Counted from the first letter of the stretch, positions 8,480 to 17,641 are shown. The stretch: DNA of 64,000 nt from Sphingomonas sp. 32-62-10 (GCA_002280555.1 NCEE01000010.1:124001-188000); one strand, 5' to 3'. The notes: a model not told the origin generated them from the sequence alone. A program made the numbers and translations.

Positions 8480-9249
8480 GTATCGCCTTCCAGTTCATCG
8501 AACGGCACGACGCCCAGATGATGCCCCATCGGGCCGTGTCCGCTGCCAAGTCCGGGGGCCGAGAGCAACGCAATCCGCACGAACCGCACCGCCCCGGTAA
8601 AGGCGGCGATAATCGGCATCCCCTGACCCAACCCGCATGCCAGCGCGCTGGCAAAGGTACAGCCGGTGCCGTGGGTGTCGGTGGTGTCGATCCGTTTGCC
8701 GCTCAGTTCGGCCAGCAGGCCAGCGGGGGACAGCAGGCGATCGACGATGATGTTGCCCTCGCCATGCCCGCCCTTCGCGGCAAGATGGCAACCATGCGCG
8801 AGCACCGCCGCCTCGCCGCCAAGCGCCGCGAGTTCGGGAGTGTTCGGGGTGACGACCGAAGCGAGCGCCATCAACCGACCAAAGGCGGCGATGGTATCAG
8901 GATCGGCGAGGGTCGATCCGCTGGTCGCGATCATCACAGGATCGAACACGATCGGCACATCGATCGCCGTGAGCCAGTCCGCCACCGCATGCGCCGTTTC
9001 GGCCGATCCGATCATCCCGATCTTCACCGCATCGACCCCGATATCCTCAGCCACCGATTGGATCTGTGCGATCACCATATCGGTCGGCACCGGATGCACC
9101 GCCTGCACCCCCAATGTGTTCTGCGCGGTGATCGCGGTGATCGCGGTCATGGCGTGACCGCCGAGCATCGTCACCGTCTTGATATCGGCCTGAATCCCCG
9201 CCCCCCCGCCCGAATCGGAGCCCGCGATAATCAGGATGCGCGCCGTCAT
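8476..9249 (-). CDS. thiD: Hydroxymethylpyrimidine/phosphomethylpyrimidine kinase
   Basis: Phosphorylates HMP and HMP-P in thiamine pyrophosphate synthesis. The 257-residue ribokinase-fold protein has IIAGSDSGGGAGIQADIKT at the start, QNTLGVQAVHPVP, VFDPVMIATSG, TPNTPELAALGG, AKGGHGEG and the anion-hole THGTGCTFASALA. The ATG at 9249 has no clear Shine-Dalgarno and overlaps by ATGA the stop of a 39-codon ORF (9246-9365), so coupling is possible. I see no TPP riboswitch upstream. Confidence 0.95.
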   Translation of the reverse strand: MTARILIIAGSDSGGGAGIQADIKTVTMLGGHAMTAITAITAQNTLGVQAVHPVPTDMVIAQIQSVAEDIGVDAVKIGMIGSAETAHAVADWLTAIDVPIVFDPVMIATSGSTLADPDTIAAFGRLMALASVVTPNTPELAALGGEAAVLAHGCHLAAKGGHGEGNIIVDRLLSPAGLLAELSGKRIDTTDTHGTGCTFASALACGLGQGMPIIAAFTGAVRFVRIALLSAPGLGSGHGPMGHHLGVVPFDELEGDT

Positions 9250-9365
9250 CGGGCGGTGCCGACGAAGGCGAAGTTGCGGAAGTTGCGGGTCTCCAGCGCT
9301 TTTACCGAAACGGCGCAAACCCGGGCCTTTCTGGGATTTGCGTCGGGGTGGATGATCAGGAGCAT
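9246..9365 (-). CDS. Possible 39-residue ORF overlapping the thiD start
   Basis: ATG 9365 opens a frame beginning MLLIIHPDANPRKARVCAV and ending with a TGA that overlaps the thiD ATG. Only the coupling geometry and a G-run directly before the ATG argue for it. I recognise no family. It may be chance, or the tail of a gene truncated by the AT-rich insertion next to it. Confidence 0.2.
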   Translation of the reverse strand: MLLIIHPDANPRKARVCAVSVKALETRNFRNFAFVGTAR

Positions 9366-9681
9366 CCCCCATCAATGGCACAAGTTCCCGCATGTAGGAA
9401 AGTTCAACGAGCGAGGGAGCGCGCTTAATACGCTACAGTCGCCCGATATCCTGCATCATAGGCATCAAGCGTCAGCAGCTCAGCACAGCTAACGCCGATG
9501 TCGTCGTAAATAGACTCTACGATCCGATTCCCATAACCGTGCTATTTGTGTACTAAAAACGTGTAATACCATCGACATAATATCTTATAAGTGATAAACT
9601 TAATAATATATCTTCCAAATACAGCAAAATAAAATAAGATTCATACAAATAATTTCAAGTTCGAATTAAAAACATCGATCT
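9366..9681. other. AT-rich intergenic stretch
   Basis: No gene is evident. From about 9490 the composition drops sharply, with many A/T runs (for example around 9570-9670), in a window otherwise near 65% GC. Together with 9682-10190 it looks like an insertion between glmM/DUF1272 and thiD. I found no terminal repeats or integrase remnants. Confidence 0.6.
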
Positions 9682-10038
9682 TTACAAAGTCCACAAAACT
9701 TGAGATCGACCTTTTGTTGTTATTGGTTCGCCCTGATCATTTCTCAGAGGCCTGAATCGTCCGCGCCTGACGATCAGTTGGCACGTCGTTCGATCTAAAT
9801 CGACATTTCCTGATGATTGAGTAATAAAACAGCTATTTGCGCGGCCAGCTGTATCGATGGAAAACTGGAATTTAACTAACCCAGTAATACCTCTTATCTT
9901 TGCCTGAACCGGATAGTCGTCTTTCGTTATCCAATTTTCGGGATTTAATGGCTCGGCACCACCAAAGTCATGTGGACTTTCCTGAGCGGCAGATATCGTG
10001 GTGAGAGCAATCCCAATCAAGAATGCCAAAGTACGCAT
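9682..10038 (-). CDS. Secreted TonB C-terminal-domain-like protein
   Basis: The 118-residue protein has a signal peptide (MRTLAFLIGIALTTISAAQ). The body resembles the TonB C-terminal fold: YPVQAKIRGITGLVKFQF, IDTAGRANSCFITQSSG, LDRTTCQLIVRRGRFRP. There is no membrane anchor or Pro-rich spacer, so it is not a working TonB energy transducer; stand-alone TonB_C proteins of unknown role are common in sphingomonads. The two Cys could form a disulfide. The gene is much more AT-rich than its neighbours, suggesting acquisition. Confidence 0.7.
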   Translation of the reverse strand: MRTLAFLIGIALTTISAAQESPHDFGGAEPLNPENWITKDDYPVQAKIRGITGLVKFQFSIDTAGRANSCFITQSSGNVDLDRTTCQLIVRRGRFRPLRNDQGEPITTKGRSQVLWTL

Positions 10039-10195
10039 CGTTCAATGACTCCAACGCGATTCTGTAATGATTTCGATTAGCAAAATATCAACAATCTTTA
10101 GGCAAACAAGATTGACTCAGATTATTTTTTGTACACCAAGGCTATCATCGACAGATATAGACCAGATTCAACGGGCCTTGCATTAGTATGGAAGT
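10039..10195. other. AT-rich flank of the TonB-C-like gene
   Basis: 157 bp, AT-rich like 9490-9681, holding the presumed promoter of the TonB-C-like gene. I cannot name promoter elements. GC content returns to the chromosomal level at about 10196, where the DUF1272 gene ends. Confidence 0.4.
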
Positions 10196-10420
10196 TTAGC
10201 TGCTGAATTTCCGCGCATTGCTCGGCGGGAATTCCTTCAGCGCGGCACCCGTCCGCGTCGGACGGTCCATCAATTCGCCCCGACAATTGGGGCAGCGCTC
10301 ATCAAGCGCATCGGCGCAATCGGCACAGAAGGTGCATTCGAATGAGCAGATGAATGCGCCAGGCGCATCGGCCGGCAAGTCCGCACCGCATTTTTCGCAA
10401 TCGGGTCGCATTTCAAGCAT
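10196..10420 (-). CDS. DUF1272 small zinc-ribbon-like protein
   Basis: A 74-residue protein starting MLEMRPDCEKCGADLP with six further Cys (FICSFECTFCADCAD, RCPNCRGEL), matching the DUF1272 family. The paired CxxC motifs suggest a structural zinc site. Its function is unknown. AAGGGAGACC precedes the ATG by a few bases. It starts 12 bp downstream of the glmM reading frame and is probably in that operon. Confidence 0.88.
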   Translation of the reverse strand: MLEMRPDCEKCGADLPADAPGAFICSFECTFCADCADALDERCPNCRGELMDRPTRTGAALKEFPPSNARKFSS

Positions 10421-10432
10421 TTCGGTCTCCCT

Positions 10433-11666
10433 TCACGCCGCCGCGCGCACCGCATCGCAGATTCGGTCGACCACGCGTTCCACCTGCGCGCGGTCATCGC
10501 CCTCGGCCATCACGCGGATGACGGGTTCGGTGCCCGAGGGGCGAATGACGAGGCGGCCGCTGCCGTTGAGCTCGGCCTCAGCCTCGGCGATCACCGATTT
10601 CACGCTGTCAGCCTCAAGCGGTTTGCCGCCGGCAAAACGCACATTCTTTAGCAATTGCGGCAAGGGCTCGAACCGATGGAGGAAGTCGCTCGCGGGGGCG
10701 CCCGCCGTTACCAGTTCGCCGAGCACCTGAAGGGCTGCGACCAGCCCATCACCCGTCGTTGCGTAATCGGACAGAATGATATGCCCCGATTGCTCACCGC
10801 CGACATTGATGCCTTTTTCGCGCATCGCCTCCAGCACATAACGATCGCCCACCTGGGTGCGCAGCATGCCGATGCCCTGCCCGGCGAGATGCCGTTCGAG
10901 ACCCAGGTTCGACATCACCGTCGTCACCAGCGCGCCGCCCACCAATTTTCCCTGGCGCTGCCAGCCACTGGCGATGACGGCCATCAGCTGATCGCCATCG
11001 ACCACCCGGCCCGTTTCATCGACCACGATCAGCCGGTCTGCATCACCATCGAGCGCAATGCCGATCGCCGCACCGCTGGCGACCACGGTTTCGCGCAGCA
11101 GATCGGGCGCGGTCGAGCCGACCCCAGCATTGATGTTCTTGCCATTGGGCTCAACCCCGATCGCGACGACATCCGCACCCAATTCCCACAGCGCGCTTGG
11201 TGCGACCTGATAAGCGGCACCGTTCGCGCAATCGACCACGATCCGCATGCCATCAAGCCGAAGCTCGCTGGGGAAGGTCGATTTGGCGAAATGGATATAA
11301 CGACCTCGGGCATCCTCCACCCGCCGTGCTCGGCCGATTTCGGCGGAGGGGGCGAGCGCAATGTCGCCGTCGATCAGCGCCTCGATCGCCAGTTCGTCGG
11401 CGTCGGACAGTTTATAGCCATCGGGGCCGAACAATTTGATGCCATTATCGCCGTAAGGATTGTGGCTGGCCGAAATCATCACCCCCATATCGGCGCGCAT
11501 CGAATGGGTGAGCATGGCGACAGCGGGCGTCGGCATCGGCCCCACCAGCACCACGGCGGAAATGCGCGCCGGCCGCCATGCCGACCTTCATCGCCATCGC
11601 CGCCGTCATCGGCAACTGATTGGTCTTGCCGCGAATACCATCGGTGCCGAAATATTTTCTTGCCAT
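10433..11666 (-). pseudogene. glmM: Phosphoglucosamine mutase, internally deleted and frameshifted
   Basis: GlmM converts glucosamine-6-P to glucosamine-1-P for UDP-GlcNAc. The N-terminus starts correctly at ATG 11666 (MARKYFGTDGIRGKTN) and reads to AHFRRG. It then joins directly to VVLVGPMPTPAVAML in another frame. From there the rest is intact to 10433: ISASHNP phosphoserine loop, DGDADR metal loop, GGEQSGHI and RPSGTEPVIR. About 34 residues normally between these points, including the IGKDTR segment, are absent. The missing length must be 2 modulo 3. The junction at 11549-11555 contains CGTGGTG, which fits both sides. The downstream frame opens at GTG 11554 but has no ribosome site. As sequenced it cannot make full GlmM. 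Confidence 0.88.
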
Positions 11667-11727
11667 GCGCGCCCGCCCCATTCGTTATGACGTTCAGGTG
11701 TAGCGCCGCCAGGAGAGATAATCGAGC

Positions 11728-12993
11728 ATGTCGCAAGCAACCCGGATTTTACTCGCGCTGGTCGCCGGGCTGGCATTGGGCATCATTGCCGCAGGCCAGG
11801 GTTTTGCGGCGATCGGCATCATTATCGCCGAACCAATCGGCACTGCGTGGCTGAACGGGCTGCAAATGACGATCGTGCCGCTCGTCGTCTCGCTACTGGT
11901 GATCGGCATCGCCGCCACCGCCGATGCCGCGCGCGCCGGACAACTGGCGACACGGGCGATGATCACTTTCATGGTCCTGCTCTGGTCAGGGGCGATCATG
12001 GCGGCGTTCGTCACGCCGGCATTGCTCGAGCTGTGGCCGATCGATCCCGCTGCGGGGGCCGCGTTGAAGGCATCGCTGCCGGATGTGAAGGCAATCGGTG
12101 AGGTTCCCCCATTCGGCGATTTTCTGGCCGCGATCGTCCCGAGCAATCCCGTATCTGCCGCTGCCAACAGCGCATTCCTGCCGCTGATCGTGTTCACGCT
12201 GGCCTTTGCCTTTGCGATTACCCGTCTGCCCAAGCCGCCGCGCGAGTTGCTTGTGGCGTTTTTTGCGGCGGTCGCCGATGCGATGATCGTGGTGATCGGC
12301 TGGGTGTTGTGGCTGGGCCCGATCGGCGTGTTCGCACTGGCGTTTCTGGTGGGGGCAAAGGCGGGCAGCGAGGCGTTCGGTGCATTGCTTCATTATGTGC
12401 TGATCGTGACCAGCGTCGGCACCGTGCTGTGGATCGCTTCCTTCTTCCTCGGCGCGATCGGCGGGCGGGTGTCGATCGTCAAATTCGCCCGCGCGACGGC
12501 ATCGGCACAGGCAGTCGCGATCAGCACGCAGTCCTCACTCGCGTCGTTGCCTGCGATGCTGCGCGGGGCGGAGCAGATCGGCGTGCATACCCAGCATTCG
12601 GGCATCATCCTGCCGCTTGCTGTCGCGGTGTTTCGCGCGACCGGCCCGGCGATGAATCTGGCGGTGGCGATCTATATCGCGGTGTTGTTCGGTGTAGAGC
12701 TGACCTGGCAAAATCTGGCGGCGGGCGTGGCGGTCGCGTCGATCACGACGCTCGGCGCGGTCAGCCTGCCCGGATCGATCACCTTTGTCAGCTCGATCGC
12801 GCCGATCGCGGCGGCGATGGGCGTGCCGATCGCGCCGCTCGGGCTGCTCGTCGCAATCGAGACTTTCCCCGATATCATGCGCACCTTGGGCAATGTCACG
12901 ATGGACCTTGCCGTTACTGCCACGCTCTCCGCGCGTGCCGCCCCTGCGCCGATAACCCCCGAAGACCTGTTGATCGAAGGACAGACCGCATGA
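11728..12993 (+). CDS. Dicarboxylate/amino acid:cation symporter (DAACS family)
   Basis: A 421-residue polytopic inner-membrane protein of the glutamate/dicarboxylate transporter fold. It shows eight hydrophobic segments plus re-entrant hairpins: the serine-rich HP1 loop STQSSLASLPAML, the TM7 region ATGPAMNLAVAIY and the HP2 region ITTLGAVSLPGSI. AGGAGAG lies upstream of ATG 11728. Substrate cannot be read from the sequence. It overlaps the aldo/keto reductase start (ATGA). Confidence 0.9.
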   Translation: MSQATRILLALVAGLALGIIAAGQGFAAIGIIIAEPIGTAWLNGLQMTIVPLVVSLLVIGIAATADAARAGQLATRAMITFMVLLWSGAIMAAFVTPALLELWPIDPAAGAALKASLPDVKAIGEVPPFGDFLAAIVPSNPVSAAANSAFLPLIVFTLAFAFAITRLPKPPRELLVAFFAAVADAMIVVIGWVLWLGPIGVFALAFLVGAKAGSEAFGALLHYVLIVTSVGTVLWIASFFLGAIGGRVSIVKFARATASAQAVAISTQSSLASLPAMLRGAEQIGVHTQHSGIILPLAVAVFRATGPAMNLAVAIYIAVLFGVELTWQNLAAGVAVASITTLGAVSLPGSITFVSSIAPIAAAMGVPIAPLGLLVAIETFPDIMRTLGNVTMDLAVTATLSARAAPAPITPEDLLIEGQTA

Positions 12994-13985
12994 AATATCG
13001 CACCCTTGGCGCCGATTTGTCGGTATCCGCGCTCGGGCTTGGCCTGATGCCGATGGCGGGCGTTGGCCCGGCCATGTACGGCGCGGCGACCGAGGCGGAG
13101 AGCATCGCGACGATCCACCGCGCGATCGACATGGGCGTCACCTTTTTCGATACCGCCGAAGTCTATGGCCCGCTGCTGAACGAGGAACTGCTGGGCCGCG
13201 CGATAAAGGGCAAGCGGGATGGCCTGGTGATCGCGACCAAATTCGGTTTCCGTTTCGATGACGACAATCGCGTGACCGGGGTCGATGGATCGCCCGCCAA
13301 TGCACGCCGCGCGGTGGAGGGGTCGCTCAAGCGGCTCGGGATCGACACGATCGACTTGTTCTACCAGCACCGCGTCGACCCCAAGGTGCCGATCGAGGAA
13401 ACTGTCGGCGGGATGGCCGAGCTGGTGAAGGAGGGAAAGGTCCGCCATCTGGGGCTTTCCGAAGCTGGGGCGGCGACGCTGCGCAAAGCGGCGGCGGTGC
13501 ACCCGATCGCGGCGCTGCAGAGCGAATATTCGCTATGGGAACGTGATGTGGAGGAGGATATTCTGCCCACCGCGCGCGAACTCGGTATCGGGTTCGTGCC
13601 CTATTCGCCGCTGGGGCGGGGTTTCCTGACCGGGCAGATCACCGCGCCCGAGGATTTGCCGGCGGGCGATTACCGATTGAGCGATCCACGCTATTCGATC
13701 GAGAATTTTTCGCTGAACATGGACATCGTCGCTGTGATCAAGCGAATTGCCGGCGAGCACCGCGCCAGCGCCGCGCAGGTCGCGCTTGCCTGGCTGCTGG
13801 CGCAGGGTGACGATATCGTGCCGATCCCGGGATCGAAGCGGCGGGTGACGCTGGAGGACAGTATGGGCGCGGTCGACGTGGTGCTGACCGCGCAGGATCT
13901 GGCTGACCTCGATGCCGCCGCCCCGCGAGGTGGCACGGCAGGACCGCGCTATGGCGAGCGGATGATGGCGATGGTGCGGTTGTAA
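12990..13985 (+). CDS. Aldo/keto reductase
   Basis: A 331-residue NADPH-dependent oxidoreductase of the AKR family (AKR13/YajO-like). It has GLGLMPM near the start, FFDTAEVYGP with the catalytic Asp and Tyr, VIATKFGF with the Lys, DLFYQHRVDP with the His, LQSEYSLWERD, and the cofactor-binding IPGSKRR near the C-terminus. The start ATG overlaps the symporter stop (ATGA), so both are co-translated. Substrate unknown. Confidence 0.92.
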   Translation: MKYRTLGADLSVSALGLGLMPMAGVGPAMYGAATEAESIATIHRAIDMGVTFFDTAEVYGPLLNEELLGRAIKGKRDGLVIATKFGFRFDDDNRVTGVDGSPANARRAVEGSLKRLGIDTIDLFYQHRVDPKVPIEETVGGMAELVKEGKVRHLGLSEAGAATLRKAAAVHPIAALQSEYSLWERDVEEDILPTARELGIGFVPYSPLGRGFLTGQITAPEDLPAGDYRLSDPRYSIENFSLNMDIVAVIKRIAGEHRASAAQVALAWLLAQGDDIVPIPGSKRRVTLEDSMGAVDVVLTAQDLADLDAAAPRGGTAGPRYGERMMAMVRL

Positions 13986-14045
13986 GGAGGTTCGCAAATG
14001 GGTTTGGCCAACCAAATACGATACCATTCCATGCTTCTACCAGCT

Positions 14046-14114
14046 CCGTTCGCCCTGAGCGAAGTCGAAGGGCATGCGCAGCGCTTAGGCTTCGACTTCG
14101 CTCAGCCCGAACGG
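14046..14114. repeat. Palindromic intergenic repeat, family A copy 1
   Basis: Inverted arms CCGTTCGCCCTGAGCGAAG and CTTCGCTCAGCCCGAACGG enclose a short variable middle. Near-identical copies occur at 22920-23000, 54153-54221 and 58597-58666, each just downstream of a gene or between genes. The RNA would form a long hairpin, so it may act as a terminator or mRNA stabiliser. It resembles REP/BIME-type mobile repeats. Confidence 0.9.
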
Positions 14115-14146
14115 ACTATGGCGGAAACAGCCGTCTAAAAGCTTAT

Positions 14147-14836
14147 TCACCCCACCCAGCGCCAGATGCCCGCGGCAATGCCGGCCATCGGGATATGCGC
14201 CCAAGTCGCCGCGAGCCAGATCACCACGCCACCGGCAATGTCATGCGGTCGAAACCCGCCGAATGTGGCCTTGCCCGACGCGATGGCGGCGAACGGCCAG
14301 TAGCCGCTGCGCTTTTCCCAGACGAGCCAGAGTTCGGGCACGAGCGCGCGCTTCTTGGCGTCCTGCAACGCGGCCCCCACCAGCGCGAGCGTCGCAATCG
14401 CGGCTGACAGGTAGATGTTCGCTGCAATCGGATAGACCAGCACATGCGCCAGTGCCCAAAGCGCGAATGACCACATCATCGGATGGCGCGTGATGGCAAA
14501 AACGCCGCGCGCCTTTTCGGGTGCCTTGGCGGCGGGACCGGGCAGCGCCGGATTGCCGATCAGCGAGCCGACCAGCAGGATGCTCGCGACAAGCATGATC
14601 GCGGTGCCCACCGCCCACAACCCATCGCCGACATCCCACAGCATCGGGGTGATCGGCGCGGCCTTATAGGCGTTGGCTGTCCAGCCGAGCGTGGCGAACG
14701 CGACCAGTGCATAAAGGATCGTGAAGCCGCCATTGCCCAGCGCCTTGACGAGAGGCGCACGGAAAGGGTGCGACAGCAGAAAGTGCGACCCCACAAAGGA
14801 TCCCGCCGCCACCGCGACCATTGTCGTTCCGTCCAT
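14147..14836 (-). CDS. NnrU family membrane protein
   Basis: A 229-residue protein with six or seven hydrophobic segments. It has GSHFLLSHPFRAPLVKALG at the start and the family-typical FAITRHPMMWSFALWALAH in the middle. NnrU proteins were linked to nitric oxide/nitrite metabolism, but the fold (isoprenylcysteine methyltransferase-like) is widespread and the role here is unclear. ATG 14836 is chosen because GAGGGGGA lies 7 bases upstream and the longer frame overlaps the transporter gene. Confidence 0.85.
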   Translation of the reverse strand: MDGTTMVAVAAGSFVGSHFLLSHPFRAPLVKALGNGGFTILYALVAFATLGWTANAYKAAPITPMLWDVGDGLWAVGTAIMLVASILLVGSLIGNPALPGPAAKAPEKARGVFAITRHPMMWSFALWALAHVLVYPIAANIYLSAAIATLALVGAALQDAKKRALVPELWLVWEKRSGYWPFAAIASGKATFGGFRPHDIAGGVVIWLAATWAHIPMAGIAAGIWRWVG

Positions 14837-14870
14837 CAGTATCCCCCTCGAAAGCCCGCGCGTAAACCGA

Positions 14871-16433
14871 TCAGGCGGTTGCCCGCTCGTCATCGTCCTT
14901 CAGCGTCGATAGATGCATCCGCTTGGTGACGATGGGTGACAGGATCAGCACCACCGCCGCGACGCCAATCGTGATCCAGCCGATCGTTGAATAGATTGCG
15001 AGCGTGCCTTCCTTGGTCGCGACGCCGCTTTCGCCGCCCGTTGCCTCACCGATCTTGCCCGCCACGAAATTGCCGACCGCGGTCATATAGAACCACGCAC
15101 CCATGATCAGGCTGGCGAGATGCTTCGGCGCGAGCCGGTTCATGGCCGATAGCCCCACCGGTGACAGGCACAGCTCGCCGGTCGTTTGGAAGAAATAGAT
15201 CAGGAACACGAACAGCACCGGCGTCGCGATGCCGACGCCAACGCTGTTGGCCCCCCAGACGAACAACAGGAATGAAAAGCCGACCTGCAACAGCGCGAGG
15301 CCGAATTTGGCAGGGGCAGACGGCTCCCACCCGCGCTTGCCCAGCGCCACCCACAGCCACGCAAAAAATGGCCCCATCAGCACGATATAAATCGGGTTGA
15401 TGGATTGGAAGAACGATGCCGGCACCCCGGCGCGGTCGACAAAGCGATCCGTGTAGAGATTCAGCGATCCGCCGGCCTGTTCGAACAGCCCCCAGAACAC
15501 CGGGTTGAGCGAGATGAGGAACAGCACCACCAGCATGCGATCCCGCGCCTGCGGTTCGAGCTTCAGCGATACGCGCAGCACATAGAGCAGCAGCGTGATG
15601 CCCGATGCGAGCAGCAGCCACTGGATCACCTGCTGATATTGGATCAGCGCCCAGATCACGAAAACCGATGCAATGCTGATCAGGTAGATCAGCCATTCGA
15701 ACTTGATACCGGCCACCGATTTCAGGAGGCGCGCGGGATCGGGAGCCTCGCCCTTGCCGAGCAGGAGCGGCTTGCCGATCACGAATACCACCAGCCCCAG
15801 CAACATACCCAGCCCAGCCGCGCCAAAGCCGTAGCGCCAGCCGTAAGTTTCGCCCAGGTAGCCCGCGAGGATCGTGCCGATTGCCGCACCCACGTTAATG
15901 CCGACATAGAAGATCGTGTAGGCACCATCGCGGCGGATATCCGTGCGCGGATAGAGCTGGCCGACGATCACAGAGATATTGGCCTTCAGAAAGCCCGAAC
16001 CCACGATGATGAAGCTGAGCGCCATCCAGAATATGTTGATCGTCGCATCGGCCTGACCACCAGTGCCTTCAAACGCCATCAGCGAGTGACCGATGGTAAG
16101 CATCACCGCACCGAACAGCACGGCCTTGCGCTGGCCCAAATAGCGATCGGCGAGGTAACCCCCAAGCACTGGGGTGATGTAGACGAGGCTGGTATAGGCA
16201 CCATAAATCAGGTTGGCGGTGCCATCGCCGAACAACCAGTGCTTGGTCAGGTAGAAAATCAGCAGCGCGCGCATGCCGTAATAGGAAAAGCGTTCCCACA
16301 TTTCGGCGAAGAACAGGACGTACAGCCCCTTGGGATGGCCGGCAAATTCAGCCCCCGGCCGTGCCGCGATCATCCCGCCCAAGCCAAGCAGAAATACCAG
16401 AAAACCAAGCGCGATTGCTGGAATAATGTCCAC
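14871..16433 (-). CDS. Proton-dependent oligopeptide transporter (POT family)
   Basis: A 520-residue MFS-fold peptide importer with 14 hydrophobic segments. The POT signatures are present: FFAEMWERFSYYGMRALLIFYL (ExxERFxYY) in helix 1, GGYLADRYLGQRK, GSGFLKANISVIVGQLY and FYVGINVGAAIG. GTG 16433 is preferred to the TTG six codons upstream because AAAGGGG precedes it at 7 bases. Transport of di/tripeptides is inferred from the family. It is followed by the NnrU gene. Confidence 0.92.
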   Translation of the reverse strand: MDIIPAIALGFLVFLLGLGGMIAARPGAEFAGHPKGLYVLFFAEMWERFSYYGMRALLIFYLTKHWLFGDGTANLIYGAYTSLVYITPVLGGYLADRYLGQRKAVLFGAVMLTIGHSLMAFEGTGGQADATINIFWMALSFIIVGSGFLKANISVIVGQLYPRTDIRRDGAYTIFYVGINVGAAIGTILAGYLGETYGWRYGFGAAGLGMLLGLVVFVIGKPLLLGKGEAPDPARLLKSVAGIKFEWLIYLISIASVFVIWALIQYQQVIQWLLLASGITLLLYVLRVSLKLEPQARDRMLVVLFLISLNPVFWGLFEQAGGSLNLYTDRFVDRAGVPASFFQSINPIYIVLMGPFFAWLWVALGKRGWEPSAPAKFGLALLQVGFSFLLFVWGANSVGVGIATPVLFVFLIYFFQTTGELCLSPVGLSAMNRLAPKHLASLIMGAWFYMTAVGNFVAGKIGEATGGESGVATKEGTLAIYSTIGWITIGVAAVVLILSPIVTKRMHLSTLKDDDERATA

Positions 16434-16595
16434 GCGGTACCCCTTTACCAAACAGTCGAATGCGGATCACTAATGGACCGCTGATCAAGCGCGCGAGCCT
16501 AGCGGCCAAAATCGTGCTGCCAAGCAATAATGTGGCACGATGGTGGCCGCATGACGACTTGTCGCCCGCCGTCATGCGGCTTAGGGGCGGCAGCG

Positions 16596-17186
16596 ATGTT
16601 CAACGATCTCTCCACACCCCTCTCGCTGCTCACCACGCGCCGGTCGGGCCGCCCGCGTGAGATGATTGCGCCCGGCCCTGATGCTGCCCAGCTCGACGCG
16701 ATCCTCGCCATCGCCGCACGCACGCCCGATCATGGCAAGATCAACCCGTGGCGCTTTGTGATCGTGCCCGATGCTGCACGAAGCGCGCTGTCCACGCTGA
16801 TCACGACGGCCTATCTCGCTGAACGACCCGACGCGGCCCGGCTGGAAATCGAGACGCTGGAGGCCTTCGCCACCCAGGCCCCGACGCTCGTTGTCGTCCT
16901 GTCCTCCCCCAATCTGGAGCGGAAAATCCCGATCTGGGAGCAGGAATTGTCCGTGGGTGCTGCCTGTATGAACCTGCTCCACGCGGCCCATGCCCATGGC
17001 TTTGTCGGCGGCTGGCTGACCGGCTGGGCGGCCTATTCGGACGTGGTCCGCGATGCTTTTGGCGCTGCGCCTGAGCGGATCGCCGGTTTCATCTTCATCG
17101 GATCGCCTGCACGCGACCTGGAAGAACGCCCCCGTCCCAATCCGGGTAGCGTGATCTCGGTCTGGGTGCCCCCAGCAACAGCTTAG
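16596..17186 (+). CDS. Nitroreductase family flavoprotein
   Basis: A 196-residue FMN-dependent oxidoreductase similar to YdjA. It has TTRRSGRPREM at the N-terminus (phosphate-binding Arg), ARTPDHGKINPWRFVIV, GAACMNLLHAAHAHGFVGGWLTG and the C-terminal FIFIGSPARDLEERPRP. ATG 16596 follows GGGGCGG. The substrate is unknown; the family reduces nitroaromatics and quinones. Divergent from the POT gene. Confidence 0.9.
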   Translation: MFNDLSTPLSLLTTRRSGRPREMIAPGPDAAQLDAILAIAARTPDHGKINPWRFVIVPDAARSALSTLITTAYLAERPDAARLEIETLEAFATQAPTLVVVLSSPNLERKIPIWEQELSVGAACMNLLHAAHAHGFVGGWLTGWAAYSDVVRDAFGAAPERIAGFIFIGSPARDLEERPRPNPGSVISVWVPPATA

Positions 17187-17224
17187 GGGCTGGACGAACC
17201 GGGCGATTGCTGTATTAAGGCAGC

Positions 17225-17581
17225 ATGACAGCGCTCAACAGCGAAGACAGTCCGGTCTATATCAAATTGCGGGGGACGATCGCCGCAGCCATTCTGCGCG
17301 GTGAGTTTCGCGCGGGCGATCAACTGCCCTCGGTTCGCGCTCTGGCCGCTGAACATGGCGCCAATCCGCTGACCGTCGCCAAAGCCTATCAAAGCTTTCA
17401 GGACGATGGCTATGTTGAGGTGCGGCGCGGCGTTGGCATGTTCGTGCTGGCGGGCGCGGCCGAAAAGCTGCGCATCGCCGAGCGTGATCACTTCATGACC
17501 ACCAGCTGGCCGCGTATCCGCGATCACATCAAGCTGCTCGGCATCGACGCTGGCGACCTGCTGGAAAACGCCGCCGTTTGA
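17225..17581 (+). CDS. GntR-family regulator, YtrA type
   Basis: A short (118-residue) GntR protein. It has the winged helix VYIKLRGTIAAAILRGEFRAGDQLPSVRALAAEHGANPLTVAKAY at 11-55, then the wing DDGYVEVRRGVGMFVLAGA and only about 35 residues of effector/dimerisation helix. That size is characteristic of the YtrA subfamily, whose members usually control adjacent ABC transporters; none is present here. The 17674 gene follows by 92 bp but has its own stress-type promoter. Confidence 0.9.
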   Translation: MTALNSEDSPVYIKLRGTIAAAILRGEFRAGDQLPSVRALAAEHGANPLTVAKAYQSFQDDGYVEVRRGVGMFVLAGAAEKLRIAERDHFMTTSWPRIRDHIKLLGIDAGDLLENAAV

Positions 17582-17616
17582 TTGCGCGTGCGTCGGCTGC
17601 TGCAGCCATGCCAAAC

Positions 17617-17641
17617 GGAACATTCGAATAATCCGGTCGTT
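17617..17641 (+). promoter_or_regulatory. EcfG-type general stress promoter
   Basis: GGAAC at 17617-17621, 16 bp, then CGTT at 17638-17641. This matches the alphaproteobacterial EcfG consensus exactly. The -10 lies 33 bp before the ATG at 17674. It predicts PhyR/EcfG control of the membrane protein downstream. Confidence 0.75.

Noticed and set aside
8476..9249. ThiD slightly short; possible third deletion near ELAALGGEAAVLAHGC
   Set aside because: Length and motifs are within what I remember for sphingomonad ThiD; no junction repeat can be argued.
12309..12989. N-terminal extension of the aldo/keto reductase frame
   Set aside because: It lies inside the symporter gene and encodes Arg-rich noise; the true start is ATG 12990 with ATGA overlap.
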